64,000 nt of DNA from Epinephelus fuscoguttatus (lineage: Eukaryota > Chordata > Actinopteri > Perciformes > Serranidae). Where the stretch lies: NCBI RefSeq assembly GCF_011397635.1, contig NC_064761.1:39954143-40018142 (forward strand). The letters run 5' to 3'. Numbering within the stretch: position 1 is the stretch's first letter; every line of letters begins with the position of its first letter. A model generated the notes under the pieces. It was not told the origin of the DNA and did not search any database. It saw only the letters and a list, made by a program, of their open reading frames with translations. Of this stretch, positions 13,701 through 25,700 are shown one piece after another. Made by a program: the position numbers and the translations under genes.

Positions 13701-16700
13701 TGTAATCAGGTTTTTAATGACTCCAGACGTGTGCCTGTGAACTTATCCTCCCAGGTGACAATAGGGCTAACAATACATTTGATTTACACATCACTGTGTT
13801 TATTAAAGACACAATCTGCAGAGACTCTGCAGGCGCTGTATACACAGCTTCTTTCGGCTCCTCTCTCCTCCTTCACCTCTACTCATCTTCTCTCCTTCCA
13901 ACACCCAGACAAAACCAACAAAGGTAAGCCCCAGGTGCCTAGGGGGCTAAGTAGTCAGTCTTGGAAATAAACATGCCTCTCATCTACCAATGAACTAAAC
14001 AAGAAGAGATTTTTTAAGGAATTAAAGCAGGCTGCTGTTGATTGCATTCTTCCTCAATTCTAAAAGAAATGTACTTATTCAAAGGGGACTTATTATGTTT
14101 GATTTTCTTCATATTTCACGTCATCTCAGGCCATTCTGAATTGTCTTTCCCCCCTTTTTTTTTTTTTTTGTTCTTTGGCTACAAGCTGACGTCATTGTTA
14201 CAGATTTCTTTAAATGGTCCTCTGCTCCAGGCACATTACTGCAAATGTTAACATCACATACACTGCTACATGTAGCTACCTGCTAACATCAGGGAAACCA
14301 TTAATCTTGGTTGCTGATGTTGTTAATTTTTTTCATTTTGGACCATATTACTGCTGAAACGTGACTGGTTGTGAATAGTTTGGTTTTGAAGCTTTTATTA
14401 GTGATTTTTCATGGTAGAAAGTAGGCATGTCACAATACCAGAAATTTAGTAGCCATAACACGAATCTTAAAACCCAATTTGATATCGCAATAAAAAACAA
14501 CCATGAATCCCGTGTACTTAAACAAACACTCCTTTATTAAAAACATTTAAACCTCTCGCTCATCAGGAAGAAAGTGCACCTGATGTAGGCTGAGTCCTTT
14601 GCAGTGGCCCGAGTTCGATTCCAACCTGTGGCCCTTTAGTGCGTGTTGTGTATAAAGGTAAATGCCCCAAAAATAATCGGAACATTTTTTAAAATTAGAT
14701 TACATTTTCTATTCATCCCTAATGATCCTCCTCCAACACAAAAAACATATATTACCGTGTATAGCCCACAGTATATTAACATATTTCTCCTCCATTGTTG
14801 TCATTGTTCAGCTCTTGTACATGTGACACTTGGTTATTAAAATAGTTGTCCCGCCCCTTCTCCACTGTTAATGGACGGCTGGGTAAAAAGTAACAGTGAC
14901 AAGCGCAGTGTTTTGAGTTTCACATTTAAGTTTAACATTTTTCAGCTTCAAGAAGACGCTTAGCCCCTTGTCAGGCTGCTGGCATTTGTTGCAGAGTGTA
15001 AATATGTAGTTCTCCTATTGCATGTGATTCAAAAAATACACTGATCTCAGAGAAAAAACAACGCTGTTTTTTGCAGCTGTTGCTGCAGCTGGACTTGACA
15101 CCATCCTCCACATGTTATTGTTGGTGTGCCATGCTGGTAGATGTTCTTCTTCCTTTGGCATTTAACAACAGACTACACTACACTTGTAGGCATATATGCT
15201 GCTCCGTCCGGTCTAGAAGAATTGCATCCCCTCCCCTTTACCTACGGTACTGAGGAAACAGCGAATTGTCACGGCTTGTCATGGTTTCACAACTTTGGCC
15301 TTGACTGTGAGTATTGATTGCTGTGGATCCCTAGAAGAGGGTATACTCTGTTACAGTCATTCCGCGGCTACAGTGACGATGCAGAGACTCCAAGATGCGA
15401 AAGACTCAGAAACCCTGACCAATCAGAGCAGACTGGGCTTTTGCAGGAGAGGCGTTTAAAGAAACAGGCACCAAGGAGCGTTTGAGACAGAGCATGAATA
15501 CAGGTGTTCCAGCACAGACAGTATGAGGAAAAAGTTTTTTTAACATGTAAATCTGCTCTAGCAGAACCTCAAAATACAACTATGAACCTAAAGATGAACA
15601 CAATAGGTCCTTTTTAAATTAGCACAGCATACGTGCCCAGCAGCCATTTTCTTCACAGTGTCACCTCTGAGCACTCTGTTACGTTTTGCTTTCCTTTGGC
15701 ACACCCAGTGCACAATAGATAAGGAAGCAGTAAAGATTGAATCTGAGGTTTGTCTGCTTTCTGAAAGGTTCACCTTAAGAGGCGGCTCTGTCTGGAGCAG
15801 TCATGCATGGAGAGAGAGAGACCACAGGCTACAGGGAGATATTGTGTGTGCAACAGTATAGCCTTGTTACCAGGACACCACCATGACTCATGTGGATGAC
15901 TGGTTGGAGAAAGCATTTCTCTTAAACATGCCCAGTGAAATATCCTGATGGGCAGTCACCTGGTTCCCATTGGCCAATAAAGTCATCAGACCACCATTGT
16001 GGTTATGGCTAAGTCACCAGAATACAGTCCCACATGTGTGCATCCCTGTTCTGAATCATTTACATACAATGTGACAGGAGAGAGGGAGAATATTGTTAAA
16101 ATGAAATTGTGGTCTGAGCTCTGAAATGATGTAGTCCATCTTCCCATATGATGATATATGGTAAGACAAGCATGTGGTGTTTTGTTCTTCATGTGTGAGT
16201 GGAGCTTGTCCTATACATTGAGTTCATTATGGTATATTTACTGGTCCACGTTTCCATCTTGTTGCCAGGTACACATTTGCACAACTGGACTAATCGTGAC
16301 CCCACCCCCTAGTAGTCCTGTTACTACAGCAACGGTCTTCACATTTCCCTCGGAGACAAGCTACACATCCATCACTGTGGTAGGTGGAATCCTCTACAGG
16401 TCTAATAAATCTTGCAAACACCAGGCCCCAGAGCAACAACCAAAATACCCAAAACCTGTTAAACATTATTGGAGCAATGGATTCAAATTAAGTAAGAGAC
16501 TGTTGCTGGAAAACTAAACAGATGCTTATATGGCTCAAGCCAAGGGAAATGCATTCATATTCAAGTTCTGTTTACTGTAAAATAAAACGCGCTTCTACAA
16601 ATTCAGACAATTTTCACATTATATTGTTTTGACAGTTGACTTATTTGTGTGTGCATGTGTCATTCTGTGACATTGTTTCTATCGATTTAAAGTGAAAATG

Positions 16701-19700
16701 GACAAGTCTCTGCTTTGGATTATTGTGGAGTAAATGTTGATTGCACAATCTTACTGCTATAGAATAACGACACCATCAGCGTTTAGACTGGCTCCCTGTA
16801 AGCCTTGCTTTCACTTCTAAATGCTGTCTGCCACTGGGTGCAGTCTTCTGGGAAAATGAAGGCTCCACAAAGGAGGTGCATTAACAACTGCACAACCAAA
16901 ATAAGAACAGGATCATGCTTTTGTTTTCCTGTGTAGGTATCCCCAGTTACCACAGAGCTTGTAAGTTCTTTGCAGATATTGAGCCCAGTAGCGGGAGATG
17001 CCAGATGGTGGAGTATCCGAAGTAAATGTGGAAAACAAGTGTAGTGTGTCCTGTGTTGTTGGTATTAACTAGGCTCTGAGGGAAACGGAAAGCTTTCTGG
17101 TTGCAGTGTTTTCCACAGATTTTGAATCAGTGTGGCAGCAGTTGAATCATCATTCTTGTTCATGATCATTCCTCTCCGTGCATTTGGACATTTTTGCAGA
17201 CCTGTGAACGCAGCACAGGTGGAACTCTCTGTGACTTTTTTTTTTTTTTTTAACTCACAGCAGCAGTTTGTTGAGTTTGAGTCGTGGGAGGGAGAATTGA
17301 TCAGTTGTTTTGTTTGTGGTCAGATCAATTATAGCTGATCAGATTGATGTATTAGAGGAGCAGCTGCTGCAGAGGGCAGTGACAGTGAAAGTGACCCAGT
17401 GCTGGATTGCAGGAGTACGTGGTTTCCATGAAAATGTAGCTGGTTTCATCTAAAGTATGTCTTTAAAGGGATAGATTAAACTAAAATGAGTATGCTGTTC
17501 TAAGAAATAAAGTGTTTTATTTTTAGATGAATTGATGAAAGGTAAAGTTTCACTTCTGACGTCCTGCTGCTTCGTCTGTGCCCAGAGTACACTCTTTGCC
17601 CCAAGAGTGTGGTGCTCTCAATAACTGAACGGTGTATATACTAGGGTTGTCAACAGTATCGATACTCTGAAAAGTATCGATACTCAAACGCTGTATCTGG
17701 ATACAATACTAATTTACAAAAGTATCGATACTAACAGTGCACGCCACCTCAGCGCCTGTCAGGTGCATGCGACAGGTCCGACGGACACACGCTGTGCAGG
17801 CAGCGTCTGGCAGGCACAGAGCCCTTGCTGCAACCCAGCTTGTTGTCGTCACTGTGCGTGCATGCACACATTTCTGTTGCTATAATATGGCCAGCACAGC
17901 TGCAGGAGGATCAGAGCAGCCAGTTTGGTCAAAAATGATAAATGAATAAGCGCTCTTTGGAAATATTTAGTGAAGTGAACACAACACGCTGCATAGATTG
18001 AAGCTGAAAAAACGTTTGGTTTCTCCCATAACATCTGGTTCTCTGCTCACATAGTGAGGTAGAAACAGGAGCATCCTGAGTCTAAACTACCAACTCTATT
18101 TGATCAGCGACGAAAATATGGTGCCAATTCACCAGGAGTACAGAAAATAAATAGGGCTGTAAATAAATACATTTGTATGGACAGATCTTGTTTCTGGTTG
18201 TTATTTATTTTGGGGGGATTTTTTGTTGTTATCATTGATGTTACTGTTCTGATCTTTATTTAAAAAATGACATGCCTCTTAATTTTTTGCTGCTGTATCG
18301 AAAATGGTATCGAGTATTGAATATTTTCCTGGGTATCGATATCAAGTTTGAAATTTTAGTATCGTGACAACCCTAGTATATACTCCAACAGCACTCCTAA
18401 TGAACGGTCCAGCTCCAAAAATAGAAAATTGATATGTGGTAACAAATGTTGATAATGTAGCGGGCTGCCACAAATAAAGCCCAGTTTCCACCAAACACTT
18501 TAGACGTGGTCCCTTTGGAACCAAATGTAACCCCGCAGAGACCATAGCTCTGTTTAGCGTTTACACTGCAAACAGTACCCTTAAATGTGGGCGGTGTTGT
18601 TGTCACTCACTGCTCCGTCCAGCACACACTGTATTTCCTCATAGATAGAACGTCTGCACCTCATGTATTGTCTGCAGAATAAGGTTGCACACAGACATTT
18701 TCAGAACAATATAGAACAGGCTGCAGTGAGAGTCTCCCTACATGGGATATTTTAAAATAGTGGGTTTGTGCATTCAGTCCTTCTCAGGCAAGCCCACAGG
18801 AACGATGCTCTGTGATGCTTTTTTTTCTCCAAGTGAGAATTATAGTATATGCAGGTCACATAATCCAGTTGAAATTACCATATGTATTTTTAAACATTTT
18901 AAGATCCACTCATTAGTAAAAGTCTGTGTCATCAAGAAAGACAAAAAACACCAACTAAATTTTCAGAAGTGCTGATGGATTCATGTTGTCAATTCATACA
19001 TGAGTAAAATTACAAGGAAACATTCCACCTTAAAAGTTGCCAGCAGACGGCCAAGTGAATGAAGTTATTTTTTCTTTAAGTCCAGCTGCTGTAACAGCCA
19101 GCAAAACATATTTTTGTGTAGTTTACTAATGTAAAACTTGCCACAGTATGAACAATGGTTACATGAGCCTCAAGACCAGCAACAGCTCCACCTTTTAGTA
19201 CCAGATCTGTGTGCTAGGTACCCCAACAGAGGGGGGACCAAACATGGGAACGGTACAGAGTGACCAAACTGAACTGAACCGTACTGCTCGATGGAAACGG
19301 GTCTTAAGTGGGAAACTCTTCTTTGCGACAGTGGCGCAAACAATAACACCGCTTGGAACAATGGGGGCAGTTGTCCGTTTCCTCTTTAAAAGACTTGTTA
19401 TTTTAATCCAACATTCAAATTTGAATATTAATATACTGCATGGCAGAAATATAAGGGTTAAACGTGTTTACATAAAATACCATAAAGGTATACAGTATTG
19501 AATTATCTGTAAACACTGGCTTGAATTAATCAATGCACATAATAATGTGACCTTCACAACTTTTGCTCTCCCCTGAGAAGATGAGTTTGTTTAGATGAAA
19601 AGAACTGCCTCATGGCACTTTGCCATCAGCTGCTAACAAGCAGCCTTCAGGTATTCATTACTTCAGGCTGTGTAGCCACTAAATGTTATTCTGGACTGTG

Positions 19701-22700
19701 TTTAGAATAAGATACAGAAGCTTTATTATTTCACAATTTGTCAACAAACTCCATAAAGAACATGGAGGAGCTGTTAAAGCAGAAATTAACTTCTTAACAT
19801 GTTCCTGCTTAGCAGAAACAATCAGTACAACTAAACATGTCAAGAAATCCCTTTATCCCACACAAAACAGCACGCACACTTCCTGTCTGTCTATGCGTAT
19901 GCTCTGGCATGTGGAGTTTCTGAATGAGCAGGAATGTGTGCACAAAAGGTTGAGCTCTCCGCTTCACTTGGGAACCCTACATGATGTTTTTGTACAGATG
20001 ATTTCTCTAGCCTGCAGGCAACCTAATTATCTCAGCCCAAGCGTCAGCAGTGAAACGAAATGCACATTGACGCTCACACATACACATAGGCCTATACACA
20101 TACCACAGGGCTGTCTGAGTGCCTCTCTCCTCCACCATTGTGTCATGGAAGCTATTACTCTGCAGCTCAGTGCTGGCAACATTGAGCTTGGGAAGTCTCG
20201 TCTTGCTCTTAGGTATAAGACTATCATTCGACACGCAGTGTCCTCGTTTAGTATCTCACAATCTTGAAATGTGTGTTGTGTTGTTTTTAGTCATCTATGT
20301 TGACATAGCAGGTTGGTGGCTTATTTTTAATCCTGTAATCTTGTAGCACACAAAAGACTAATTTATTTAGGGCTCTTCTAACATCATACCGCAATCATTA
20401 GCATCTAGTCAAAAGCTTGAGTCTCTTTTGACATTAGACGCTCAAGAAGGGAAAACGAGAGTCAAGATGAATCCACTCATGCTTGGTTTGAGGGTTACTC
20501 TGAAGTGTGTTGACGGACATGTTTTTCATTTCATATGGTCCCAATTAAATACTGCAATGGATTTAACATCTAGCTATGTGGTTTCCTAGCAACAAACAAA
20601 CAAGCAGAATAGGAGATTCTCAGTTGCAGGGGGAAGTCGGGGACAAGGCTACAGTGTCTGCCAAACCAGACTCTCCCTGAGTGTGTCGGCAAACCGGAGG
20701 GAATATCCCAGATGACAGATGATCTCTCATTCTCTTTCCCTCTTTGTTACTCATAAACAAACTCGTTTCTCCTCTTACGCAACATATACTCTGTTTTCTG
20801 AGGCTCATGTTACTTGTTTTTGTCTCACTGTGTCATACTGAAACGAGATGAATGATGAATTGTTGTGTAGTTGTAATTAAAATGTTGATACTATCAAACT
20901 ACTAATATGATTTCCTATTCTTCTCTTACAGGATGCTCTCCCACCGCCCCCACCTCCTCCCCCACAGTCCTCCGTGGATGGAGCAGCATATTCATTGGCT
21001 GCGGGACAGAGACCCTCCCCCAGCATAAGCGACCAAAGTGGGAGACAAAGACCCACAGTGTGAGTTATAAAAACAGTCCCACACAAAAATATGCAGTCTT
21101 CTTAAATGTGCAGTGAAATGTCAGAAGCGGTTTGTGCACCGATGGCCCAGGGCCTTCATGGAAATGCTCAGTGCACATGGGGGAAGGTTTCGCCTGTCTG
21201 TGACCCCCCTCAGATGTCAGTGTGAGGCTGCAATGTGCGAGCATGTGCACAGGTGAAGGGGTCAAAACTTGTGGGTGACAGTCTCCTGGGTCTCATTGGA
21301 GAATCCCTTCTGTCACCCCTGACTTTTGACCTTCTCACCTTCACCCTCATTACTCCTCTAAGACACCATACACCTGATAAGAATTAGATCCACCCATGCC
21401 CTGCTATTCTTCCGTCATCTGTGTCTGCCTGTGCATGCGTGTCAGACTCTGAGGCATTTATGCTCCCCTCCGCTGACAACATTGAAATCAGAGTGAAAAC
21501 ATCCCAGCTGAGACTCCTATCATCTTGGCTGCCGTTCCAGGCCTGTTCTTGCACTGCTGTAGAGAGATGACCCGCAAATTGTTTTGTCCTCCAGTGCTGA
21601 TTCTCTGTGGGTCAGAGGGCATGGTCTCTGCTGGAGGGCCTCAGAGGAGATGATGACAGATGTACAGCGGGAAAGCGTAATAAATCCAGAACAAATGGTG
21701 TTCTGTACAAAATGTCAAACTGCTTTTTTTTCCCATATGGGAGAAAATAATCTATGTTAGGTCCATGTTGGCATGTGTCCATTTGTGTTGTCTTATCTGT
21801 GTTTACTGTTTGTTCTGAATCTAGCTATGTGGCGATGTTCCCTTATACTCCCCGTAAGGAGGATGAGCTGGAACTGAGAAAGGGAGAGATGTTTCTGGTG
21901 CTGGAACGCTGTCAGGATGGCTGGTTCAAGGGCACCTCCATGCACACTGGCAAGATTGGAGTTTTTCCTGGGAACTACATGAGCCCAGTCAGCAGGTCAG
22001 TCATTTATTACACACTGTACATTCAGTCACACATACACATGCCTGGTTTCACATCCACTTTGTCTGTGATGCATAGCCAAAGGTTAATAATGCCACCTGT
22101 TTATGATAACTTATTACCTATTAGACTCTACATGGGGAAGCCCCAGAGTATATTTCTGTTCTGCACTGTTGGCACCATTCTGCCCTTGTTGGGTGTTTTT
22201 GGGCCAACTGAGCATATTGAATAACCGTTGGAGCCTGTTGGTCAAAGGGATCACTCTGATTGGCCATTCAGCTTATTACATGACAGGAGAAACGTTAGTG
22301 AGGAAAACAAACAAAGGACTAAAGTTAAGAGGGCGTGAGGACTTGTTACAGTAGGTGAGATTAATTTTGTAACTATTGAGGTCTTTAGCAAAAACAGTTT
22401 GTGCTATTGTTCACCAGCGCATGGTAGATATCATTCTTTCAACATCAGGCTGTGTTTTTAAGATTTAGGGGGATTTAGTGGCATCTAGCAGTGAGAATTG
22501 CAGATTGCAACCAGCTGAAACTTTGCTCAGTAAGACTTCTTTCAGTCTTTATTGGTTAGGAGGTTTTTTCTGGGAGCAAAATTATCCGCAGAGGTCTGTT
22601 CCTCTGAAAAACAAATGGACCTTGTGATTAAAACCAATAAAAAACAGTGAATGCAGCCATTTTACCTGGAAAAAAAGTGTTTTCCCATTGCATTCGTTGC

Positions 22701-25700
22701 TGATGGGCCACTAACTACAGTGGCAGATGCAAAAATGTGAATGGCCCTATCTAGAGCCAGTGTTTGATGCAACATGGCAATCTCTGTGGACGAGGACCCG
22801 CTCCTCCTTCGAAGGCAACAAAAACACAGCGATTCCTATTTTCAGGTGATTATACACTCAAGACAACATGCTCATCAGATTATATTCCATTTCTGCTAAT
22901 ATATCCTCTGAATCCTTCACACTGGATCATTAATGTGCTAAGTGGCTAACTAGCATCTTGAATCCATCTAGTTTGTCTTCCAAAGTTTCCTTTTTGAATG
23001 ATGAATACAGACTACTGCTGCCTGCTGCTCTGGAGTGATTTCCTGCACGCAGGCACAGAACGTACATGCTTAGCTGGTCGTTGGCTGTAGTCTTTGCAGT
23101 GTGTTTGGCCAAGACACAGATGACGTGAGGCCTTGCAACAGCCGGGCTTTGTCGCCACTAGTTCTTTGATGCTGGTTTGGTGTGTCTGGGACTTTAGATC
23201 ACCCTTTCAACTAAAACTTAAAAAAAATTAAACAACTTCTGAAGACTCACTTATAGTCCCGGGCTTTTTTAACTGTCGTGTGTTTTGTGTTGTTATTTCT
23301 GTCTTGTAAATTTTGCTTTTGTTGTTCTCATTTGTTTGAAATGTAATGCTTTCATTGTGAAGTACTTTGTAACAATTGTCTTTAAAAATGCCTTATAAAT
23401 AAATCTTACCCATCATTTGACCAAAGAAACATTCCAACTTTACACAAAATTCCCATTAAGCACACCAGTTGATTGCCATGCAGATTTCTTGTAGTAATGT
23501 GTTATTATAAAATTTATTTTTGTTGATATCAGCTTTCAGTGTCTGTCAGTGGGTTGTGTTTAGTAGATATGTGTGATCCCTAACTGCTTCAACTTAGATA
23601 AACCCCCATTTTTATTAAAAAAAAAAAAAAAATTGGAAATAATTACAATCACACTGACACAAGAGTCAGCTCATTTTTTAACATAAAAACCTAATACAGT
23701 TTATGAGATATAAAAACATCCTGTTAGTCTGTTGTTCTACTGTCACCTCAGACTTCTAGATCTTACCCGTCTTCGTCCCCCCTCTCTCTTCAGGACAGCA
23801 TCAGGGAGCACGCAGCCCAAAGTGCCCATGAGTCTGTGCACTCAGGCTGGCAGAGGGGTCACCATCGTCAGCCCCTCTTCTGCATCCCTTGGGGCCATTG
23901 TTCCAGGTCCAGATTTCAACAAACCCCTGACTGTGTGCTCCAGCGCGGTGCCTGCCAGCTCCCAACCTGCAGTTGTGGTAACAGCAGCTCAGACAGCCAC
24001 AGGTCAACAGCCCAAAGTTCCTCTGCATGTCAGCTCCCAGATGACTGTGAATCAGGCTCGTAATGCAGTCAGGACAGGTAAATCTACCGACAGGGAAACG
24101 GATAATGGATGTTGGCTTGTTGTATAAAAAAGGTTTTTAATGTTTGATATTGTTTTATATCTTAATTACAGCTGCATGTCACAGTCAGGACCGCCCCACA
24201 GCAGCTGTGACACCCATCCAGTCTGCAACACCTGTGACTTATATCCCACACCTTACAGTGTGTCCCCAGCCTTCCTCCAATCCTGCCCAATGCTGTACCC
24301 GGGCTGGCGTGGCAATGGGCTGTGCCGCCGCTTCTCTGACACCACCCAATGTCAGCGCTGCATCCTTGGAGGGTGATGCTTTGAGACCCGTAGCTGTCCT
24401 CACTGTCCCCGGCTCTGGGAACAGCTCTGCTCTCAATTCCACGTCTAACAGCACAGCTCTCGCTTGCCGACTGGACAAGGACGTCAAGGTTGGATATGTT
24501 TAAATATTTCCTGTGTGCTTAAACATTATCTGTATGTAATTATCCATTGCTGTTACAATTTGCAGTAGATGTCTGCATGTTTTATCATGGTAAAGAACTT
24601 GTCATCAGTTTGACCATATTTGACAAATAGTATGTGTCCACATGGGCGTTTTTGGACGCAAGGGGTGGCTGCGCTTTCCAGTATTGCATGTTAGGCGTGC
24701 CTCTCCAACACTTTTACTCGTGGGCTGTCTGCACCCAGATTTCAAATTGGGCCAGCTTTCTCTTACATTAGTGAAAATAATTCACCACAATGCGTTTCTG
24801 AAAACATCTGATGCGAGTAATAAGCCATGCAGTTTCTGAATCTGTCTTCATTTTGGATCGACAGTGGTTTGTTTAAAAGTTTTTGGGGAGTTTTCAGAGG
24901 CTGCGAGTCACACTGTATGCTCCTGATTTGCATAAAGTAGCAAAGAACTTTTTGCAAATGATGAGAGGCCAATGTGATGCCCTGTATCTCAAAATGCAAT
25001 GTGGTGCCACCAGAATGCATTGCACAGCTGTTTACATAGACAATAAATGTAAAGCTACCAGTATACATAATTTAAGCTGAGTCCTCACTGTTGCAGCAGT
25101 CCTGGTCAGGGCCATTTGTTGTAGGTCTTCCTCTCTTTCCCCCCTTAATATCTGCCTCTCACTTCTAATAAAAACATGAAAAATGCAACAACAAAAAGTC
25201 TTAAAAAAAGGGGGAGGGGGGGATGACAGATCCTTTGAATACATAACATTTGCCCGATGATTAAAATGCCTTGTAGTAGATGGGATTGTATGACATTTGT
25301 AAGGATGCTATAACTGACACTGATGGGATCCACCAAAAATAGTCAGCAAGGAGAGTTGTTTCTGTCTTTCAGTCATTTAGTTCTGTCTGTTGCAACAGAC
25401 AGCGGTCATGGTTTTTGTCTTACAACCTATAGTTTAAACCTGTCTGTGCTAAAAAAATAGGAGTTTCAGTGGGAAAGAAACAGCCAGTTCCAGGCACTAC
25501 CTGTCTGTGGTTTGTGAAATTGACTTGTGCCTCAATGCCTCAGGAGTTGTGGCAGTTCTCTAACATACTTAAATTATGCTGTTGCGGTTGTTGCTGCAGA
25601 GAGAAAAGAAAAGTCTTCTGAAGCTGTTGTCCAATAAGAAGAAGTCTCGTCCTTCACCGCCCTCATCTCCTACCCTTGAGGCGGAACAAGCTGCTGCTGG

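Larger units (their letters stand above)
10687..16268 (+). other. sh3rf1: sh3rf1 intron, repeat-rich
   Basis: This GT-AG intron is about 5.6 kb. It contains a hAT-like MITE (11233-11872) and a TIR element (14081-15617), both listed separately. It also holds a segment at about 12478-12620 resembling an internal piece of a fish DNA transposon and a poly(T) run near 14158. The open frames at 12469-12968 and 13275-13970 have no recognisable product. Confidence 0.8.
16380..20931 (+). other. sh3rf1: sh3rf1 intron with two DNA-transposon copies
   Basis: This GT-AG intron is about 4.55 kb. It holds the hAT element at 17642-18375 and a second inverted-repeat element at about 18477-19306, both listed separately, and a poly(T) run near 17238-17252. 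The 194-codon open frame at 19683-20267 resembles no family and has no splice context. Confidence 0.8.
21996..23793 (+). other. sh3rf1: sh3rf1 intron with repeat fragments
   Basis: This GT-AG intron is about 1.8 kb. It holds a fragment of the ggatttagtggcatctag fish repeat (about 22460-22650), a LINE-like 3' tail (about 23205-23408) and a poly(A) tract near 23617-23632. Confidence 0.8.

Noticed and set aside
19683..20267. 194-codon open frame in the sh3rf1 intron
   Set aside because: It has no recognisable domain, low-complexity His/Thr stretches and no splice signals consistent with the sh3rf1 phase. It probably occurs by chance.
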